A stretch of DNA of 64,000 nt from positions 806,001-870,000 of the forward strand of contig NZ_CP047200.1 of NCBI RefSeq assembly GCF_030408675.1. The letters run 5' to 3'. Made by a program: the position numbers and the translations under genes. The notes beneath the pieces are model-generated. The model worked only from the letters and a program-made list of their open reading frames with translations. It was not told where the DNA came from and did not search any database. Shown here one piece after another: positions 8,296-17,573 of the stretch (positions are counted from its first letter, which is position 1; each line of letters opens with the position of its first letter). The stretch is from Corynebacterium durum. GTDB lineage: Bacteria > Actinomycetota > Actinomycetes > Mycobacteriales > Mycobacteriaceae.

Positions 8296-10647
8296 ATGGA
8301 AAATTCGCGTGATCTCACTGCGGGGTTGAATCCGCAACAGAAAGAAGCTGTGGAGCATACCGGTGTGCCGTTGCTGATCGTGGCAGGTGCCGGCTCTGGG
8401 AAAACAGCGGTATTGACCCGCCGGATCGCGTATTTGCTGCAGCACCGTGGGGTGCATCCGGGCCAGATTTTGGCGATCACATTTACGAATAAAGCCGCTG
8501 CGGAAATGCGGGAACGTGTCATGGATGTGGTGGGTCCGGTTGCAGAACGCATGTGGGTGTCCACTTTCCACTCGACGTGTGTAAGGATCCTGCGTCAGCA
8601 TGCGAGCATGATCCCCGGCTTGAACACTAATTTTTCCATCTATGATTCGGACGATTCCCGGCGACTGCTCGCGCAGATTGCCAAGGATATGCAGCTGGAT
8701 CTGAAAAAGTTCACTGCGCGTTCCTTGGCCACGGCTATTTCCAATTTGAAGAATGAGTTGGTCTCGCCGCAGGATGCTGCCACCGAGGCGGAGAAAACCC
8801 GCAACGAGTTCGAGGTGGTGGTGGCCAAGGTCTACGCCGATTATCAGGCGCAGTTGCGCCGCGCCAACGCCGTGGATTTTGACGACCTCATCGGCGAAGT
8901 GGTGGGTATCTTCCAGCGGCACCCTGAGGTGGCAGAGCATTATCGACGCCGCTTCCGCCACGTCCTCATTGACGAGTACCAGGACACCAACCACGCCCAG
9001 TACATGCTGGTGTCAACGCTGGTGGGTAAGCCCACGGACGATCCTTATGCGGCGCCCCCGAGCGAATTGTGCGTGGTGGGTGACGCAGACCAGTCCATTT
9101 ACGCTTTCCGTGGTGCGACGATCCGCAACATTGAGGAATTCGAGCGGGACTACCCACAGGCGCGCACGATTCTTCTGGAGCAGAATTACCGTTCGACACA
9201 GAACATTCTTTCCGCTGCGAACGCGGTGATTGCCCAGAACGAGGGACGTCGGGATAAACGGCTATGGACTGCCCTAGGGGACGGGGAGAAGCTGGTCGGC
9301 TATGTGGCGGATAACGAGCAGGACGAGGCGCGTTTTATTGCCCAGGAAATTGACAACCTTGCCGATGACGGGGCGTCGTTTAGCGACATTGCAGTGATGT
9401 ACCGCACGAATAATTCCTCCCGGGCGCTGGAAGATGTGTTCATTCGTACGGGCATTCCGTACAAAGTTGTGGGCGGCACCCGCTTCTACGAGCGCAAGGA
9501 AATCCGCGACATTGTGGCCTACCTGCGTGTACTGGATAACCCAGACGACAGTGTGTCGCTGCGGCGCATCATTAACACCCCGCGCCGCGGTATCGGGGAC
9601 CGCGCGCAAGCCTTCATTGCCTTGCACGCCGACACCAATGGCATGAGCTTCGGTTCTGCGCTTATCGACGCCGCGAACGGCAAGGTCAGCATGCTAGGCA
9701 CCCGCGCCAAAAACGCCGTGGCAAAGTTCGTGGACATGATGGACGGCCTGCGTTTTATCGCGCAGACCTCCATCAATGAAGACACAAACTTGCCGGACCT
9801 GGGGGCGATCGTGTCGTCGATTTTGGACGTGACTGGGTACCGCAGCGAACTGGAGGTATCCAACGACCCGCAAGATGGCACCCGTCTGGATAACCTCAAC
9901 GAGCTGGTCTCCGTCGCTAGGGAATTCACCTCCGATGTGGCCACCATGCTGGCCTACGCGGACGATGAGCAGCAGCAGGATACGGGGGAGCCGGAACCCG
10001 GGAGCCTTCAGGCGTTTCTGGAACGCGTATCTCTAGTCGCGGACGCGGATCAGCTTCCCGACAACGATCAGGGTGTGGTGACCCTCATGACCTTGCACAC
10101 GGCGAAAGGGTTGGAGTTTCCCATCGTGTTCCTCACTGGATGGGAGGACGGTCAGTTCCCGCATCTGCGTGCGCTGGGAAACCCGCGTGAGCTCGCCGAG
10201 GAGCGCCGTTTAGCATATGTGGGTATAACGCGTGCCCAACGGCGTTTGTACGTCTCTAGAGCGCTGATGAGGGCTTCCTGGGGCAATCCTGTGACCAACC
10301 CGCCGTCGCGCTTCCTCCAAGAGATACCCGGCGATCTGGTGGACTGGCGTCGAGAGGAACCACAAGCCCAGTCCTGGAATGAGTGGGACGACTGGGGTGA
10401 GAGCTCCTACCAAGCCTCATCAAGGCCGTGGCAGCCACCCGCCGCCCCCAGCCCCCAGCGTGGCGGGGGACGCAACAAGGAGCTGAAACTTGCGGTGGGG
10501 GACCGCGTGAACCACGAAAAATACGGTCTGGGTACCGTGCTCGAGGTCAACGGCACTGGCGTGCGCGCGACCGTGGTTATTGATTTTGGCTCGTCTGGGA
10601 CGGTCCGGTTGATGCTTATTGGTGGTCTTCCGATGGAGAAGCTGTGA
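8296..10647 (+). CDS. pcrA: ATP-dependent DNA helicase PcrA/UvrD
   Basis: Superfamily 1 3'-5' helicase for nucleotide-excision repair and replication-fork maintenance. In order: motif Q LNPQQKEAVEH, Walker A GAGSGKTAVLTRRI, TFTNKAAAEMRERV, Walker B VLIDEYQDTN, GDADQSIYAFRGA (motif III), LEQNYRST (IV), VVTLMTLHTAKGLEFPIVFL (V), and EERRLAYVGITRAQRRLYV (VI). The C-terminal Tudor-like segment GDRVNHEKYGLGTVLEVNG is typical of PcrA. I chose ATG 8296 over 8260 because homologues begin about 10 residues before LNPQQ. TAGGTT 10 nt upstream may be its -10. The 3' end overlaps the convergent tetR by 32 bp. Confidence 0.95.
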   Translation: MENSRDLTAGLNPQQKEAVEHTGVPLLIVAGAGSGKTAVLTRRIAYLLQHRGVHPGQILAITFTNKAAAEMRERVMDVVGPVAERMWVSTFHSTCVRILRQHASMIPGLNTNFSIYDSDDSRRLLAQIAKDMQLDLKKFTARSLATAISNLKNELVSPQDAATEAEKTRNEFEVVVAKVYADYQAQLRRANAVDFDDLIGEVVGIFQRHPEVAEHYRRRFRHVLIDEYQDTNHAQYMLVSTLVGKPTDDPYAAPPSELCVVGDADQSIYAFRGATIRNIEEFERDYPQARTILLEQNYRSTQNILSAANAVIAQNEGRRDKRLWTALGDGEKLVGYVADNEQDEARFIAQEIDNLADDGASFSDIAVMYRTNNSSRALEDVFIRTGIPYKVVGGTRFYERKEIRDIVAYLRVLDNPDDSVSLRRIINTPRRGIGDRAQAFIALHADTNGMSFGSALIDAANGKVSMLGTRAKNAVAKFVDMMDGLRFIAQTSINEDTNLPDLGAIVSSILDVTGYRSELEVSNDPQDGTRLDNLNELVSVAREFTSDVATMLAYADDEQQQDTGEPEPGSLQAFLERVSLVADADQLPDNDQGVVTLMTLHTAKGLEFPIVFLTGWEDGQFPHLRALGNPRELAEERRLAYVGITRAQRRLYVSRALMRASWGNPVTNPPSRFLQEIPGDLVDWRREEPQAQSWNEWDDWGESSYQASSRPWQPPAAPSPQRGGGRNKELKLAVGDRVNHEKYGLGTVLEVNGTGVRATVVIDFGSSGTVRLMLIGGLPMEKL

Positions 10648-11200
10648 GCTGTTCCATGAATCCTGTGCTGGTCAGGGCGTCGTAAAACACATCCCTCAGG
10701 GGGCGGACACTGCCGTCGAGATACCACTGTTCCAGGCTGCCGAAGTAGACACCGAACACCAGTGACCGCGCGAGTACGCGCGCCTTGAGAGGGGAATGCC
10801 CACGTTGTTGTAGGTCAGGGATAAGTTGTTCGGCGTAGTCATCAAGTTCGGCGTTGATGGCTACGCGGACAGACGGTTCCTGCAGGATGTAGGTCATTCC
10901 CGAAAAATTCGAGGTGGCGGCAATCCGATCAATGGATCCGATGAGGTCATCGAGATCAATGAGCTTCAGCATGCTTCCGCCCTGATTGCGCAGCGGATCT
11001 GTGGTGATGAGCCCTTCCTTGGTGCCGAACCAGCGGTAAAACGTTGCTTCGGAAATCTTCGCGGCTTTGGCGATTTGCGCGATGGTGGTGTTTTGGTATC
11101 CCTGCTGTTCAAACAGCTCGAACGCAATGGTGGTGACGTGATGCACCGCCTCAATGTGTCGTTGTTCGCGCAGGCTTAGTGTTAGGGGTGGCTCATCCAC
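10616..11200 (-). CDS. TetR-family transcriptional regulator
   Basis: DNA-binding repressor with an N-terminal TetR helix-turn-helix: AFELFEQQGYQNTTIAQIAK, then AAKISEATFYRWFGTKEGLI. The C-terminal ligand domain is not recognisable to a specific subgroup. The start is taken as GTG 11200 because a TATACT -10 element ends 7 nt before it. The longer frame from 11230 would overlap both promoter and operator. It is divergent from a flavodoxin-like gene, with a 10-bp inverted repeat in the shared regulatory region, so it probably controls itself and the flavodoxin. The inducer is unknown; a redox or toxic-compound signal would be a guess. Confidence 0.85.
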   Translation of the reverse strand: MDEPPLTLSLREQRHIEAVHHVTTIAFELFEQQGYQNTTIAQIAKAAKISEATFYRWFGTKEGLITTDPLRNQGGSMLKLIDLDDLIGSIDRIAATSNFSGMTYILQEPSVRVAINAELDDYAEQLIPDLQQRGHSPLKARVLARSLVFGVYFGSLEQWYLDGSVRPLRDVFYDALTSTGFMEQLTASPSEDHQ

Positions 11201-11207
11201 GCAGTCC

Positions 11208-11213
11208 AGTATA
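11208..11213 (-). promoter_or_regulatory. -10 element of the tetR gene
   Basis: On the minus strand this reads TATACT, 7 nt before the GTG start at 11200, consistent with a leaderless transcript. Confidence 0.5.
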
Positions 11214-11228
11214 ACAAACATCACACGC

Positions 11229-11265
11229 AATGAGAGTTGCTTTCATATTGACAGTAACTCTCATT
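11229..11265. promoter_or_regulatory. Probable TetR operator, inverted repeat
   Basis: Perfect arms AATGAGAGTT (11229-11238) and AACTCTCATT (11256-11265) are separated by 17 bp, between the divergent tetR and flavodoxin genes. A perfect -35 hexamer TTGACA (11248-11253, plus strand) lies inside the spacer, so binding would block the flavodoxin promoter. Confidence 0.75.
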
Positions 11266-11316
11266 CGGGGTGACGATGGGTAGTGATGTACCCCATGCCC
11301 TAAGGAGGTAGCTGGA

Positions 11317-11814
11317 ATGACTCTCTATGTGATTACCGAATCATTCTTCGGTAACACTCGACGTATCGGTGAAGTGATTGCCACCGAACTTGATGTTGTC
11401 CTTTACGGTGCCGCGAGTGCGCCAACGGATTTTGCCGATGGCGATGCCGTCATTGTTGGCGCACCCACCCACAATGGCCGCCTACCCACGCCCGCGACTC
11501 GTGAGAAAGCGCTGGCCATGGAAGGTGCGCGGATGTATGACAACTGCGCTGGACTTTTGGAATGGCTGGAAGAAGTTCGTGGCAACGGTAGCAGTGTCCG
11601 CGCGGCGGCCTTTGACACCGTTGTGCCTGGTGGTGCGTGGTTTGGTTCTGCTGCGAAGCGATCAGTAAAGAAGCTCAAGCGTATCGGCTTTCAGGTGGAT
11701 ACTCCCGCTGAGCATTTTCTTGTTGCCGGCACTCCGCCGGTTTTGCGGGATGGCGAATTGGTCCACGCCCGTGACTGGGCAGCGCGTCTTGCTGAGCGGT
11801 GGCAGGTTGGGTAA
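11317..11814 (+). CDS. Flavodoxin-family protein
   Basis: FMN-binding electron carrier or flavodoxin-like domain protein of 165 aa. The N-terminus LYVITESFFGNTRRIGEVIA is the flavodoxin phosphate-binding loop, and VIVGAPTHNGRLPTPATREK and FDTVVPGGAWFGSAAKR follow as the flavin-contact loops. The strong ribosome site AAGGAGGT lies 10 nt before the ATG. Divergent from tetR with an operator between, it is probably induced by the unknown TetR ligand. The partner protein and substrate cannot be told from the sequence. A shared terminator separates it from the M23 peptidase gene. Confidence 0.85.
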   Translation: MTLYVITESFFGNTRRIGEVIATELDVVLYGAASAPTDFADGDAVIVGAPTHNGRLPTPATREKALAMEGARMYDNCAGLLEWLEEVRGNGSSVRAAAFDTVVPGGAWFGSAAKRSVKKLKRIGFQVDTPAEHFLVAGTPPVLRDGELVHARDWAARLAERWQVG

Positions 11815-11883
11815 TGCACGCTGCCCTGAAGTTCTCAAGGGAATGACGCCGTTTGTGGTCAGTCCAGCTCCTTGCGAGAACGC

Positions 11884-11927
11884 CAAAAACCCAGTCCCTG
11901 TAACCGAGATGGGACTGGGTGTTTTTG
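11884..11927. terminator. Bidirectional rho-independent terminator
   Basis: Stem ACCCAGTCCC (11889-11898) with GGGACTGGGT (11911-11920), flanked by CCAAAAA on the left and GTTTTTGG on the right. It can therefore end both the flavodoxin transcript (+) and the M23 peptidase transcript (-). Confidence 0.9.
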
Positions 11928-11964
11928 GAAGTTAACAGCTTCTAGCTGACAGCAGGAGAACTGC

Positions 11965-12690
11965 TTAAACGGAGATGCCTCGCTCTGCGAGCCACGGAAC
12001 CGGGTCAACGGGGCCTCCGCCACCAGGGTGGACCTCGAAGTGTAAGTGGGAACCTGTGGAGAAGCCACGGCTGCCCATTCCGGCGATCTTCTGGCCTGCG
12101 GTCACGTGCTCACCGACGGATACGTCAAGGGTTTCCATGTGGCCGTAGACGGTGATAGTGCCATCGTCATGGCGGAGGCGGATCCACTGCCCGTAGCCGG
12201 AGGCTGGGCCGGAGTCGATGACGGTTCCGTCCATGACTGCGTTGATCGGGGTGCCAATGTTGTTGGCGATGTCAATGCCGTTGTGCATTGTGCCCCAGCG
12301 GGGGCCGAAGGGGGAGGTGAAGGTGCCTTGCGTTGGTGCGGCGACCTGTGGGGCGCGGGCTGCTTCGTCGGCTGCGACGCGCTCTTCGTTGTAGTGGATA
12401 GCTTTGGTGAGCTGTTCGCTGAGGTTAGATACCGGCTTGAACTCAGAGATTGAGAGGATCTGGGGTGCGGCATCCAATGGAAGGGACGAGGATGAAGCGT
12501 CGCTTGCCAGCTCGATGGAATGATTCTCGGTGGTGTTCGCCTGTGCATGTGCCGCTGCAGCTCCACCTGCTCCTGCGGTGGAGACTGCTCCGGTTGCCAT
12601 TGCGAGCAGTGCTACGCGGCTCTTGGCTGCGGGCGATACAGTCTGCTTGCGGTGGGCGCCGCCGGTTTTCCGCTTAGCGTTCTGTTGCAT
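11965..12690 (-). CDS. Secreted M23-family metallopeptidase (MepA-like)
   Basis: Exported zinc endopeptidase that cleaves peptidoglycan cross-links. The N-terminus has a basic stretch (KRKTGGAHRKQ), a hydrophobic core (VALLAMATGAVSTAGAGGAA) and a likely AHAQA cleavage site. The C-terminal M23 domain (about residues 115-235) begins GTFTSPFGPRWGTMHNGIDI, with the HxxxD zinc ligands, and ends in SHLHFEVHPGG with the catalytic HxH. A coiled or linker region lies between. GAGGAAGTAGGC precedes the ATG. GTAAC-type repeats upstream fit control by MtrAB; mepA of C. glutamicum is a strong MtrA target, and the perM-purN-purH neighbourhood matches. Assignment as mepA itself is likely but not proven. Confidence 0.9.
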   Translation of the reverse strand: MQQNAKRKTGGAHRKQTVSPAAKSRVALLAMATGAVSTAGAGGAAAAHAQANTTENHSIELASDASSSSLPLDAAPQILSISEFKPVSNLSEQLTKAIHYNEERVAADEAARAPQVAAPTQGTFTSPFGPRWGTMHNGIDIANNIGTPINAVMDGTVIDSGPASGYGQWIRLRHDDGTITVYGHMETLDVSVGEHVTAGQKIAGMGSRGFSTGSHLHFEVHPGGGGPVDPVPWLAERGISV

Positions 12691-12733
12691 GAAGCCTACT
12701 TCCTCGTTGTTCCTAAACTCGATGATTCTCGGT

Positions 12734-12781
12734 TGTAACCATCTTGTTACCTAACGAGGATTTACGATAACGGTTTGTTAC
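12734..12781. promoter_or_regulatory. Putative MtrA-binding repeats upstream of the M23 peptidase gene
   Basis: Two GTAAC-type pairs lie upstream of the minus-strand peptidase gene: GTAACCATCTTGTTACC (12735-12751) and GATAACGGTTTGTTAC (12766-12781). Such repeats resemble sites described for MtrA in corynebacteria. Assignment is by motif similarity and gene context only. Confidence 0.45.
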
Positions 12782-12977
12782 ATTTCCAGCAACCTGTTTC
12801 GCTGCGTTTCCTAATATTTTTCTGATCTTTCGACGAAGTTGGGGCCAGTGTTACTGATGGGGGTGGTGGTTTTAGCCCTCTTTACCCCCGCTGGAACCCT
12901 CTCGTATCGAACAATTTTGAAGGGGGCTTCGACGCGCCTCACCGATGCGGTGGGCTTGGCGTGGCAGAGTGTGGGGG

Positions 12978-14477
12978 GTGAGTAAAAAGTCGAGTCCACA
13001 AGCACGTTCGGTGCGTCGTCCGCGTTCGCGTGGGCGCATAGATTCGGATGTGCGAAGTGTCCCGCAGGCACGTCGGGGGCGGCAATCAGGGCGTGAAAAA
13101 GAGACGGATCGGGTGAGTCTGAAAGGGCGGATTACCTATTTCCTACCTTTCACCGTGGTACCTAATGTGATTATCGTCTCAGTCCTGTTGATGCTGGCCA
13201 TAGCAGGTTTGATGTTTACGAACACGACATTAGTGGCACTTCCGGCGACAGTTGCCCAGCTCTGGCTGCTGTTTAACGCCTCTCCATTATCGGGTGACGG
13301 GCAGGTGGTCGCTGCCGTACCGATTCTTCCTGCGCTTATCCTCGTCGCCGTGCTGAGCAACCGCGTGTTCAAGGCGGTCAAGGATAAGGTCAGTTTGGCC
13401 GACTTGAATGTACTGGTGGGGCTGGCGCTGGGCTTTCCGCTTACTTTGACGCTTATCTCCTGGGCCATGCTTCTCGACGCCGCGTCCGTCTTCCCGGTTG
13501 ATGCGCCGCCGCTGTTGGCTGCCTTAGGGCGCACACTGCTGGTGCACGTTTTGGTGCTGGTGATTGGTATGGGGAGCAGGTTGTGGCGTGCGTTGTGTCG
13601 TCGTTTCGGCCTGCCGCAGTGGATTGTGGACGCGAATTTCACGGCGTTGAAGTTCCTGGGCTCAGTGAGCGTGGCCGGGCTGCTGTTGTCTGTGATCATG
13701 ATGGCCGCCCACACCAGTTCGCTGGGGCAACTGTTTTCCAACTTCCACGGCGTGGGCGCGGCGGGTTTGGTGCTGCTGTCGCTTCTGTACCTCCCAAACG
13801 TCATGGTCGGGTCGAGTTCTGTGCTGTTGGGCGGCGAGTACCACTTTGGGGACGCCTGGGTCTCGTTGTTTGGCTCCCACACAGTTCCCTTTCCGACGCT
13901 GCCTTGGTTTGTGGTGATTCCTCAGACTGTGTACCCCTTTGCCGGTGCGTTGCTGATCATTCCGGTGGTGCTGGCTGTGTGGGGGGTGCGTGGCCGCCTA
14001 GATCGCACGGATCAGCCCTTTGCTGAGATGATCGTCTCCGGCTTGTTCACCGGGCTATACACACTGATTGCGTGCCTGCTCATTACGGGACGCATGGGTG
14101 TCTATAGCCAGACCGGCCCCATGACATGGTTGACTGCGGTGCTGGCGGTGGCGTGGCTGTCTGGGGTGGGGCTCTTGGTCTCTGGGGTTCAGAACATGAT
14201 GGGTCGTCGTGCGGCAGCGATGCCGTTGCCGCCTGAGCCGGATTACCCGAATGATCCAGAAGATCTGGACTACCCGGATGATGAAGAAGGGGCAGATAAA
14301 GAAACGACAGAGGACCCTGCAGAAGAAACAGAAGAAGAAGTGGACGACTCTGACGACCTCCATGAGATAGATGAGGACGTTGACGAGTACGCAGACGAAG
14401 ACCCTGAAAGTGATCCCGAAAGCAACCCCGAGATCCAAGAGCCGGAATCCACTCAGGAATTCACTCAAAGGGATTAA
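12978..14477 (+). CDS. perM: DUF6350 polytopic membrane protein (PerM-like cell-division protein)
   Basis: Integral membrane protein related to M. tuberculosis PerM, which stabilises the divisome under stress. After about 50 basic, Arg/Ser-rich residues there are roughly eight to ten hydrophobic helices, from YFLPFTVVPNVIIVSVLLML to WLTAVLAVAWLSGVGLL. The protein ends in an extremely acidic tail of about 75 residues (DDEEGADKETTEDPAEE and similar). The GTG at 12978 is preferred because the earlier frame start lacks support. perM-purN-purH is the M. tuberculosis order, which supports the call. The stop lies 10 bp before purN, so the three are probably co-transcribed. Confidence 0.82.
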   Translation: MSKKSSPQARSVRRPRSRGRIDSDVRSVPQARRGRQSGREKETDRVSLKGRITYFLPFTVVPNVIIVSVLLMLAIAGLMFTNTTLVALPATVAQLWLLFNASPLSGDGQVVAAVPILPALILVAVLSNRVFKAVKDKVSLADLNVLVGLALGFPLTLTLISWAMLLDAASVFPVDAPPLLAALGRTLLVHVLVLVIGMGSRLWRALCRRFGLPQWIVDANFTALKFLGSVSVAGLLLSVIMMAAHTSSLGQLFSNFHGVGAAGLVLLSLLYLPNVMVGSSSVLLGGEYHFGDAWVSLFGSHTVPFPTLPWFVVIPQTVYPFAGALLIIPVVLAVWGVRGRLDRTDQPFAEMIVSGLFTGLYTLIACLLITGRMGVYSQTGPMTWLTAVLAVAWLSGVGLLVSGVQNMMGRRAAAMPLPPEPDYPNDPEDLDYPDDEEGADKETTEDPAEETEEEVDDSDDLHEIDEDVDEYADEDPESDPESNPEIQEPESTQEFTQRD

Positions 14478-14487
14478 AATCATCGGC

Positions 14488-15060
14488 GTGACCTCTCAAC
14501 ACACACCCATGCGAGTGGTGATTCTGGCCAGTGGAACCGGCACCCTCGCCCAGGCAATCATTGACGCGGCGGATAAGCACTACACGGTTGTTGGTGTTGT
14601 CGCTGATCAGCCGTGCCAGGCCATCGCACGCGCGGAGGCTGCAGGAATCAGCCACACTGTCGTGGAATTGGGGGAGGATCGGCAGGAGTGGAACCGTAGG
14701 CTCGCGGCGGCCGTCGATACGCATCGCCCCGATCTGGTGGTGTCGGCGGGTTTTATGCGGATCCTTGGGCCGGAATTTCTGGGTGTGTTTGGTGGGAAGG
14801 TCATTAATACACATCCGGCGTTACTGCCGTCGTTTCCGGGCGCACATGCCGTGCGGGACGCGCTGGCGCACGGAGTGAAAGTCACGGGAACGACCGTGCA
14901 CTACGTAGATGAGGGCGTGGACACCGGACCCATCATTGCGCAGGAAGCCGTTGTCATCCAGCCTGACGACACGGAAGATACTCTCCACGAACGCATCAAG
15001 CAGGTGGAGCGGGCACTCATCGTGAGTGTGTTAAAAAATGAAAGGTTTGCATCCGTATGA
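14488..15060 (+). CDS. purN: Phosphoribosylglycinamide formyltransferase
   Basis: Third step of purine synthesis: transfers a formyl group from 10-formyltetrahydrofolate to [18 protein letters not shown] is the N-terminal nucleotide-binding loop, [11 protein letters not shown] leads into the folate pocket, and [20 protein letters not shown] holds the catalytic Asn and His. [18 protein letters not shown] carries the catalytic Asp. The usual length is about 190-210 aa; starting at GTG 14488 gives 190, and ATG 14509 is possible. The stop overlaps purH by 4 nt (ATGA), implying translational coupling with the next purine enzyme. Confidence 0.95.
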   Translation: MTSQHTPMRVVILASGTGTLAQAIIDAADKHYTVVGVVADQPCQAIARAEAAGISHTVVELGEDRQEWNRRLAAAVDTHRPDLVVSAGFMRILGPEFLGVFGGKVINTHPALLPSFPGAHAVRDALAHGVKVTGTTVHYVDEGVDTGPIIAQEAVVIQPDDTEDTLHERIKQVERALIVSVLKNERFASV

Positions 15061-16640
15061 GCACCGACCAGAGTGATCGCAAGAACATCAAACGCGCCCT
15101 CATCAGCGTCTACGACAAAACAGGACTCGACGACCTCGCCCGCGCCCTAGATGCCGCTGGGGTGGAGATCGTCTCCACTGGCTCCACCGCAGCAACCATC
15201 GCGGGCCTGGGCATCAACGTCACGCCCGTGGAAACGCTCACCGGATTCCCCGAATGCCTGGAAGGCCGCGTGAAAACCCTCCACCCGCGTGTGCATGCCG
15301 GAATCCTCGCAGACACCCGCAAACACGACCACCTGGATCAGCTCGCAAACCTCGAGATCGAGCCCTTCCAATTGGTGGTGGTGAACCTGTATCCCTTCAC
15401 TGAGACCGTCGCCTCCGGTGCCGACTTCGACGCCTGTGTGGAACAAATCGACATTGGCGGTCCCTCCATGGTGCGCGCCGCCGCCAAAAACCACCCCTCC
15501 GTCGCCGTGGTCGTGGCGCCCGCGCGCTACGGCGAGGTTATCGACGCCCTCGCCGCTGGTGGCTTCACCCGCGCCGAACGAACCGCACTGGCTGTCGACG
15601 CCTTCCGCCACACCGCCGCCTACGACGTCGCCGTGGCCACCTGGTTGGGCAATAACGCTGAGGCGGGCACCGGAAAATTCCCAGCCTGGATTGGTGCCAC
15701 CTACGAGCTGTCCACACCGCTTCGCTACGGAGAAAATCCGCACCAAGCTGCGGCGTTGTATTGTGACGAGGCCGCTCCTGTTGGGCTTGCTCAGGCCACC
15801 CAGCTGCACGGCAAGGAAATGAGCTACAACAACTACACCGACTCGGATGCCGCGTGGCGTGCCGCCTGGGACCACGAGCGTCCCTGCGTGGCCATCATTA
15901 AACACGCCAACCCCTGCGGCATTGCCGTGTCCGACCAGTCCATCGCCGCAGCACACCAGCGCGCACATGCCTGCGACCCCGTGTCCGCCTTCGGTGGTGT
16001 TATCGCCGCCAACCGCGAAGTCACCGTGGAGATGGCCACCAACGTCGCCGAGATTTTCACCGAAGTGATCATCGCGCCCAGCTACGAAGACGGCGCTGTG
16101 GACATCCTGGCCCAGAAGAAAAACATCCGCATCCTCCAAGCACCGGCCCCTGAGCGCGCAGGGGTGGAGCGTCGGGAAATCTCTGGTGGCCTGCTGGTGC
16201 AGCAGCGCGATCTGATTGATGCCGAGGGTGATAACCCCGCCAACTGGACTCTTGTTGCTGGTGACGCTGCATCCAATGAGGTGCTGGCAGAACTGGAATT
16301 CGCGTGGCGAGCGGTTCGTGCCGTCAAATCCAATGCGATTCTGCTGGCCCGTGACGGTGCTACCGTTGGTGTGGGAATGGGTCAGGTCAACCGGGTGGAT
16401 GCTGCAAAACTCGCTGTTAAACGCGCCAACACTTTGGGTGATGAGGAACGTGCGTCTGGTTCCGTGGCGGCTTCGGACGCATTCTTCCCCTTCGCCGATG
16501 GGTTCGAGGTGCTGGCCGATGCCGGTGTGACTGCGGTGGTCCAGCCAGGCGGCTCCATCCGCGACGCCGAGGTTATTGATGCCGCGAACAAAGCCGGGGT
16601 GACCATGTACCTGACCGGTGCGCGGCATTTCGCCCACTAA
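15057..16640 (+). CDS. purH: Bifunctional AICAR transformylase / IMP cyclohydrolase
   Basis: Performs the last two steps of IMP synthesis. The N-terminal MGS-like cyclohydrolase domain (about residues 12-150) shows [34 protein letters not shown] and [19 protein letters not shown]. The AICAR transformylase domain follows, with [49 protein letters not shown] and [19 protein letters not shown]. The C-terminus [19 protein letters not shown] is typical. The length of 527 aa is normal. It overlaps purN by 4 nt. Confidence 0.97.
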   Translation: MSTDQSDRKNIKRALISVYDKTGLDDLARALDAAGVEIVSTGSTAATIAGLGINVTPVETLTGFPECLEGRVKTLHPRVHAGILADTRKHDHLDQLANLEIEPFQLVVVNLYPFTETVASGADFDACVEQIDIGGPSMVRAAAKNHPSVAVVVAPARYGEVIDALAAGGFTRAERTALAVDAFRHTAAYDVAVATWLGNNAEAGTGKFPAWIGATYELSTPLRYGENPHQAAALYCDEAAPVGLAQATQLHGKEMSYNNYTDSDAAWRAAWDHERPCVAIIKHANPCGIAVSDQSIAAAHQRAHACDPVSAFGGVIAANREVTVEMATNVAEIFTEVIIAPSYEDGAVDILAQKKNIRILQAPAPERAGVERREISGGLLVQQRDLIDAEGDNPANWTLVAGDAASNEVLAELEFAWRAVRAVKSNAILLARDGATVGVGMGQVNRVDAAKLAVKRANTLGDEERASGSVAASDAFFPFADGFEVLADAGVTAVVQPGGSIRDAEVIDAANKAGVTMYLTGARHFAH

Positions 16641-16686
16641 CTGCTCCTATACCAATGGTTGATAGACGCGTCGGAGCTTTTCCAGG

Positions 16687-16692
16687 GATAAT
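16687..16692 (+). promoter_or_regulatory. Possible -10 of the citE-like gene
   Basis: GATAAT lies about 23 nt before the ATG at 16716 and upstream of its AAGGAGA ribosome site. No good -35 stands at 16-18 bp. Confidence 0.4.
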
Positions 16693-16715
16693 GTGGATGA
16701 GATGGAAGGAGAGCC

Positions 16716-17570
16716 ATGCATCGCTCACGGCCTGATGACTTGATTGTTGGACCCGCTATTTTGTTCGCACCCGCAAATCGCCCCGACATTTTCCCGAAGG
16801 CGACGGCGATCGCGGACATGGTGATCCTTGACCTAGAGGACGGCGCGGGCGATGCGGAGCGCGACGTGGCACGCAACAACATTGCCCAGGCATCGCTGGA
16901 CCCATCGCGCGTGATTGTCCGGGTGTGCGGCCCCGATGATCCAGGATTTAAGGAAGACGTGGAGATGGTACGGTCCACCCCGTATTCCCTGGTAATGGTG
17001 CCCAAGGTATACACGGACATTCCGAAGGAACTGGAAGGTCTGCACGTCATAGCCATGATAGAAACACCCCAAGCGGTGGTGGGCATACAGGGCATTGCTG
17101 AACACCCGGACGTGGTGGGGTTGTTCTGGGGTGCGGAAGACCTGACCGTTCTCCTGGGGGGTACGCATTCCCGGTTCATGCCTGACGAGGGCGCACCCGA
17201 TAACCGTCCAGGCCCGTACCGAGACACCATGCGCCTGACGCGCGCTCTGATGCATATTCACGCTGCTGCTGCTGGAAAATTTACCATTGACGCAGTGCAT
17301 GCCGATTTCCACGACCAACAGGGCATGTTCGAAGAGGCTGTTGACGCCGCCCGCTCAGGCTTCGCCGGAAGCGCCTGCATTCACCCGAAACAGGTGGAGA
17401 CAGTGCGGCGGGCGTATCGCCCCGAACCCGCTCAGGTGGAATGGGCTCTGCGAGTGGTGGATGAGTCCCAGCATTACCCCGGCGCGTTCAAGCTGGATGG
17501 GGAGATGGTGGACGCCCCGCTGATCGCCCAGGCGCACCGTGTGCTGGCACGGGCGCACGGCGCGGGCTAG
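16716..17570 (+). CDS. CitE-like HpcH/HpaI aldolase/citrate lyase family protein
   Basis: TIM-barrel lyase of the citrate-lyase beta-subunit family, acting on acyl-CoA thioesters. Conserved features: GPAILFAPANRPDIFPKA (N-terminal CoA-binding region), MVILDLEDGAGDAERDVARN with the metal-binding DLEDG, VRVCGPDD, VMVPKV, VIAMIETPQAVVGIQGIA with the catalytic ET, and GLFWGAEDL. The C-terminal GFAGSACIHPKQVE is a standard signature. At 284 aa it is normal for stand-alone CitE proteins, and no citrate lyase alpha or gamma subunits lie nearby, so the physiological substrate is unknown. AAGGAGA sets the start. The last backbone gene before the rhamnose operon, whose stop lies 3 bp beyond its own. 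Confidence 0.87.
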   Translation: MHRSRPDDLIVGPAILFAPANRPDIFPKATAIADMVILDLEDGAGDAERDVARNNIAQASLDPSRVIVRVCGPDDPGFKEDVEMVRSTPYSLVMVPKVYTDIPKELEGLHVIAMIETPQAVVGIQGIAEHPDVVGLFWGAEDLTVLLGGTHSRFMPDEGAPDNRPGPYRDTMRLTRALMHIHAAAAGKFTIDAVHADFHDQQGMFEEAVDAARSGFAGSACIHPKQVETVRRAYRPEPAQVEWALRVVDESQHYPGAFKLDGEMVDAPLIAQAHRVLARAHGAG

Positions 17571-17573
17571 CAG

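Noticed and set aside
15147..16637. 496-codon open frame antisense to purH
   Set aside because: It is the mirror of a strongly coding, GC-rich gene; the product has no recognisable domain and purH is certain.
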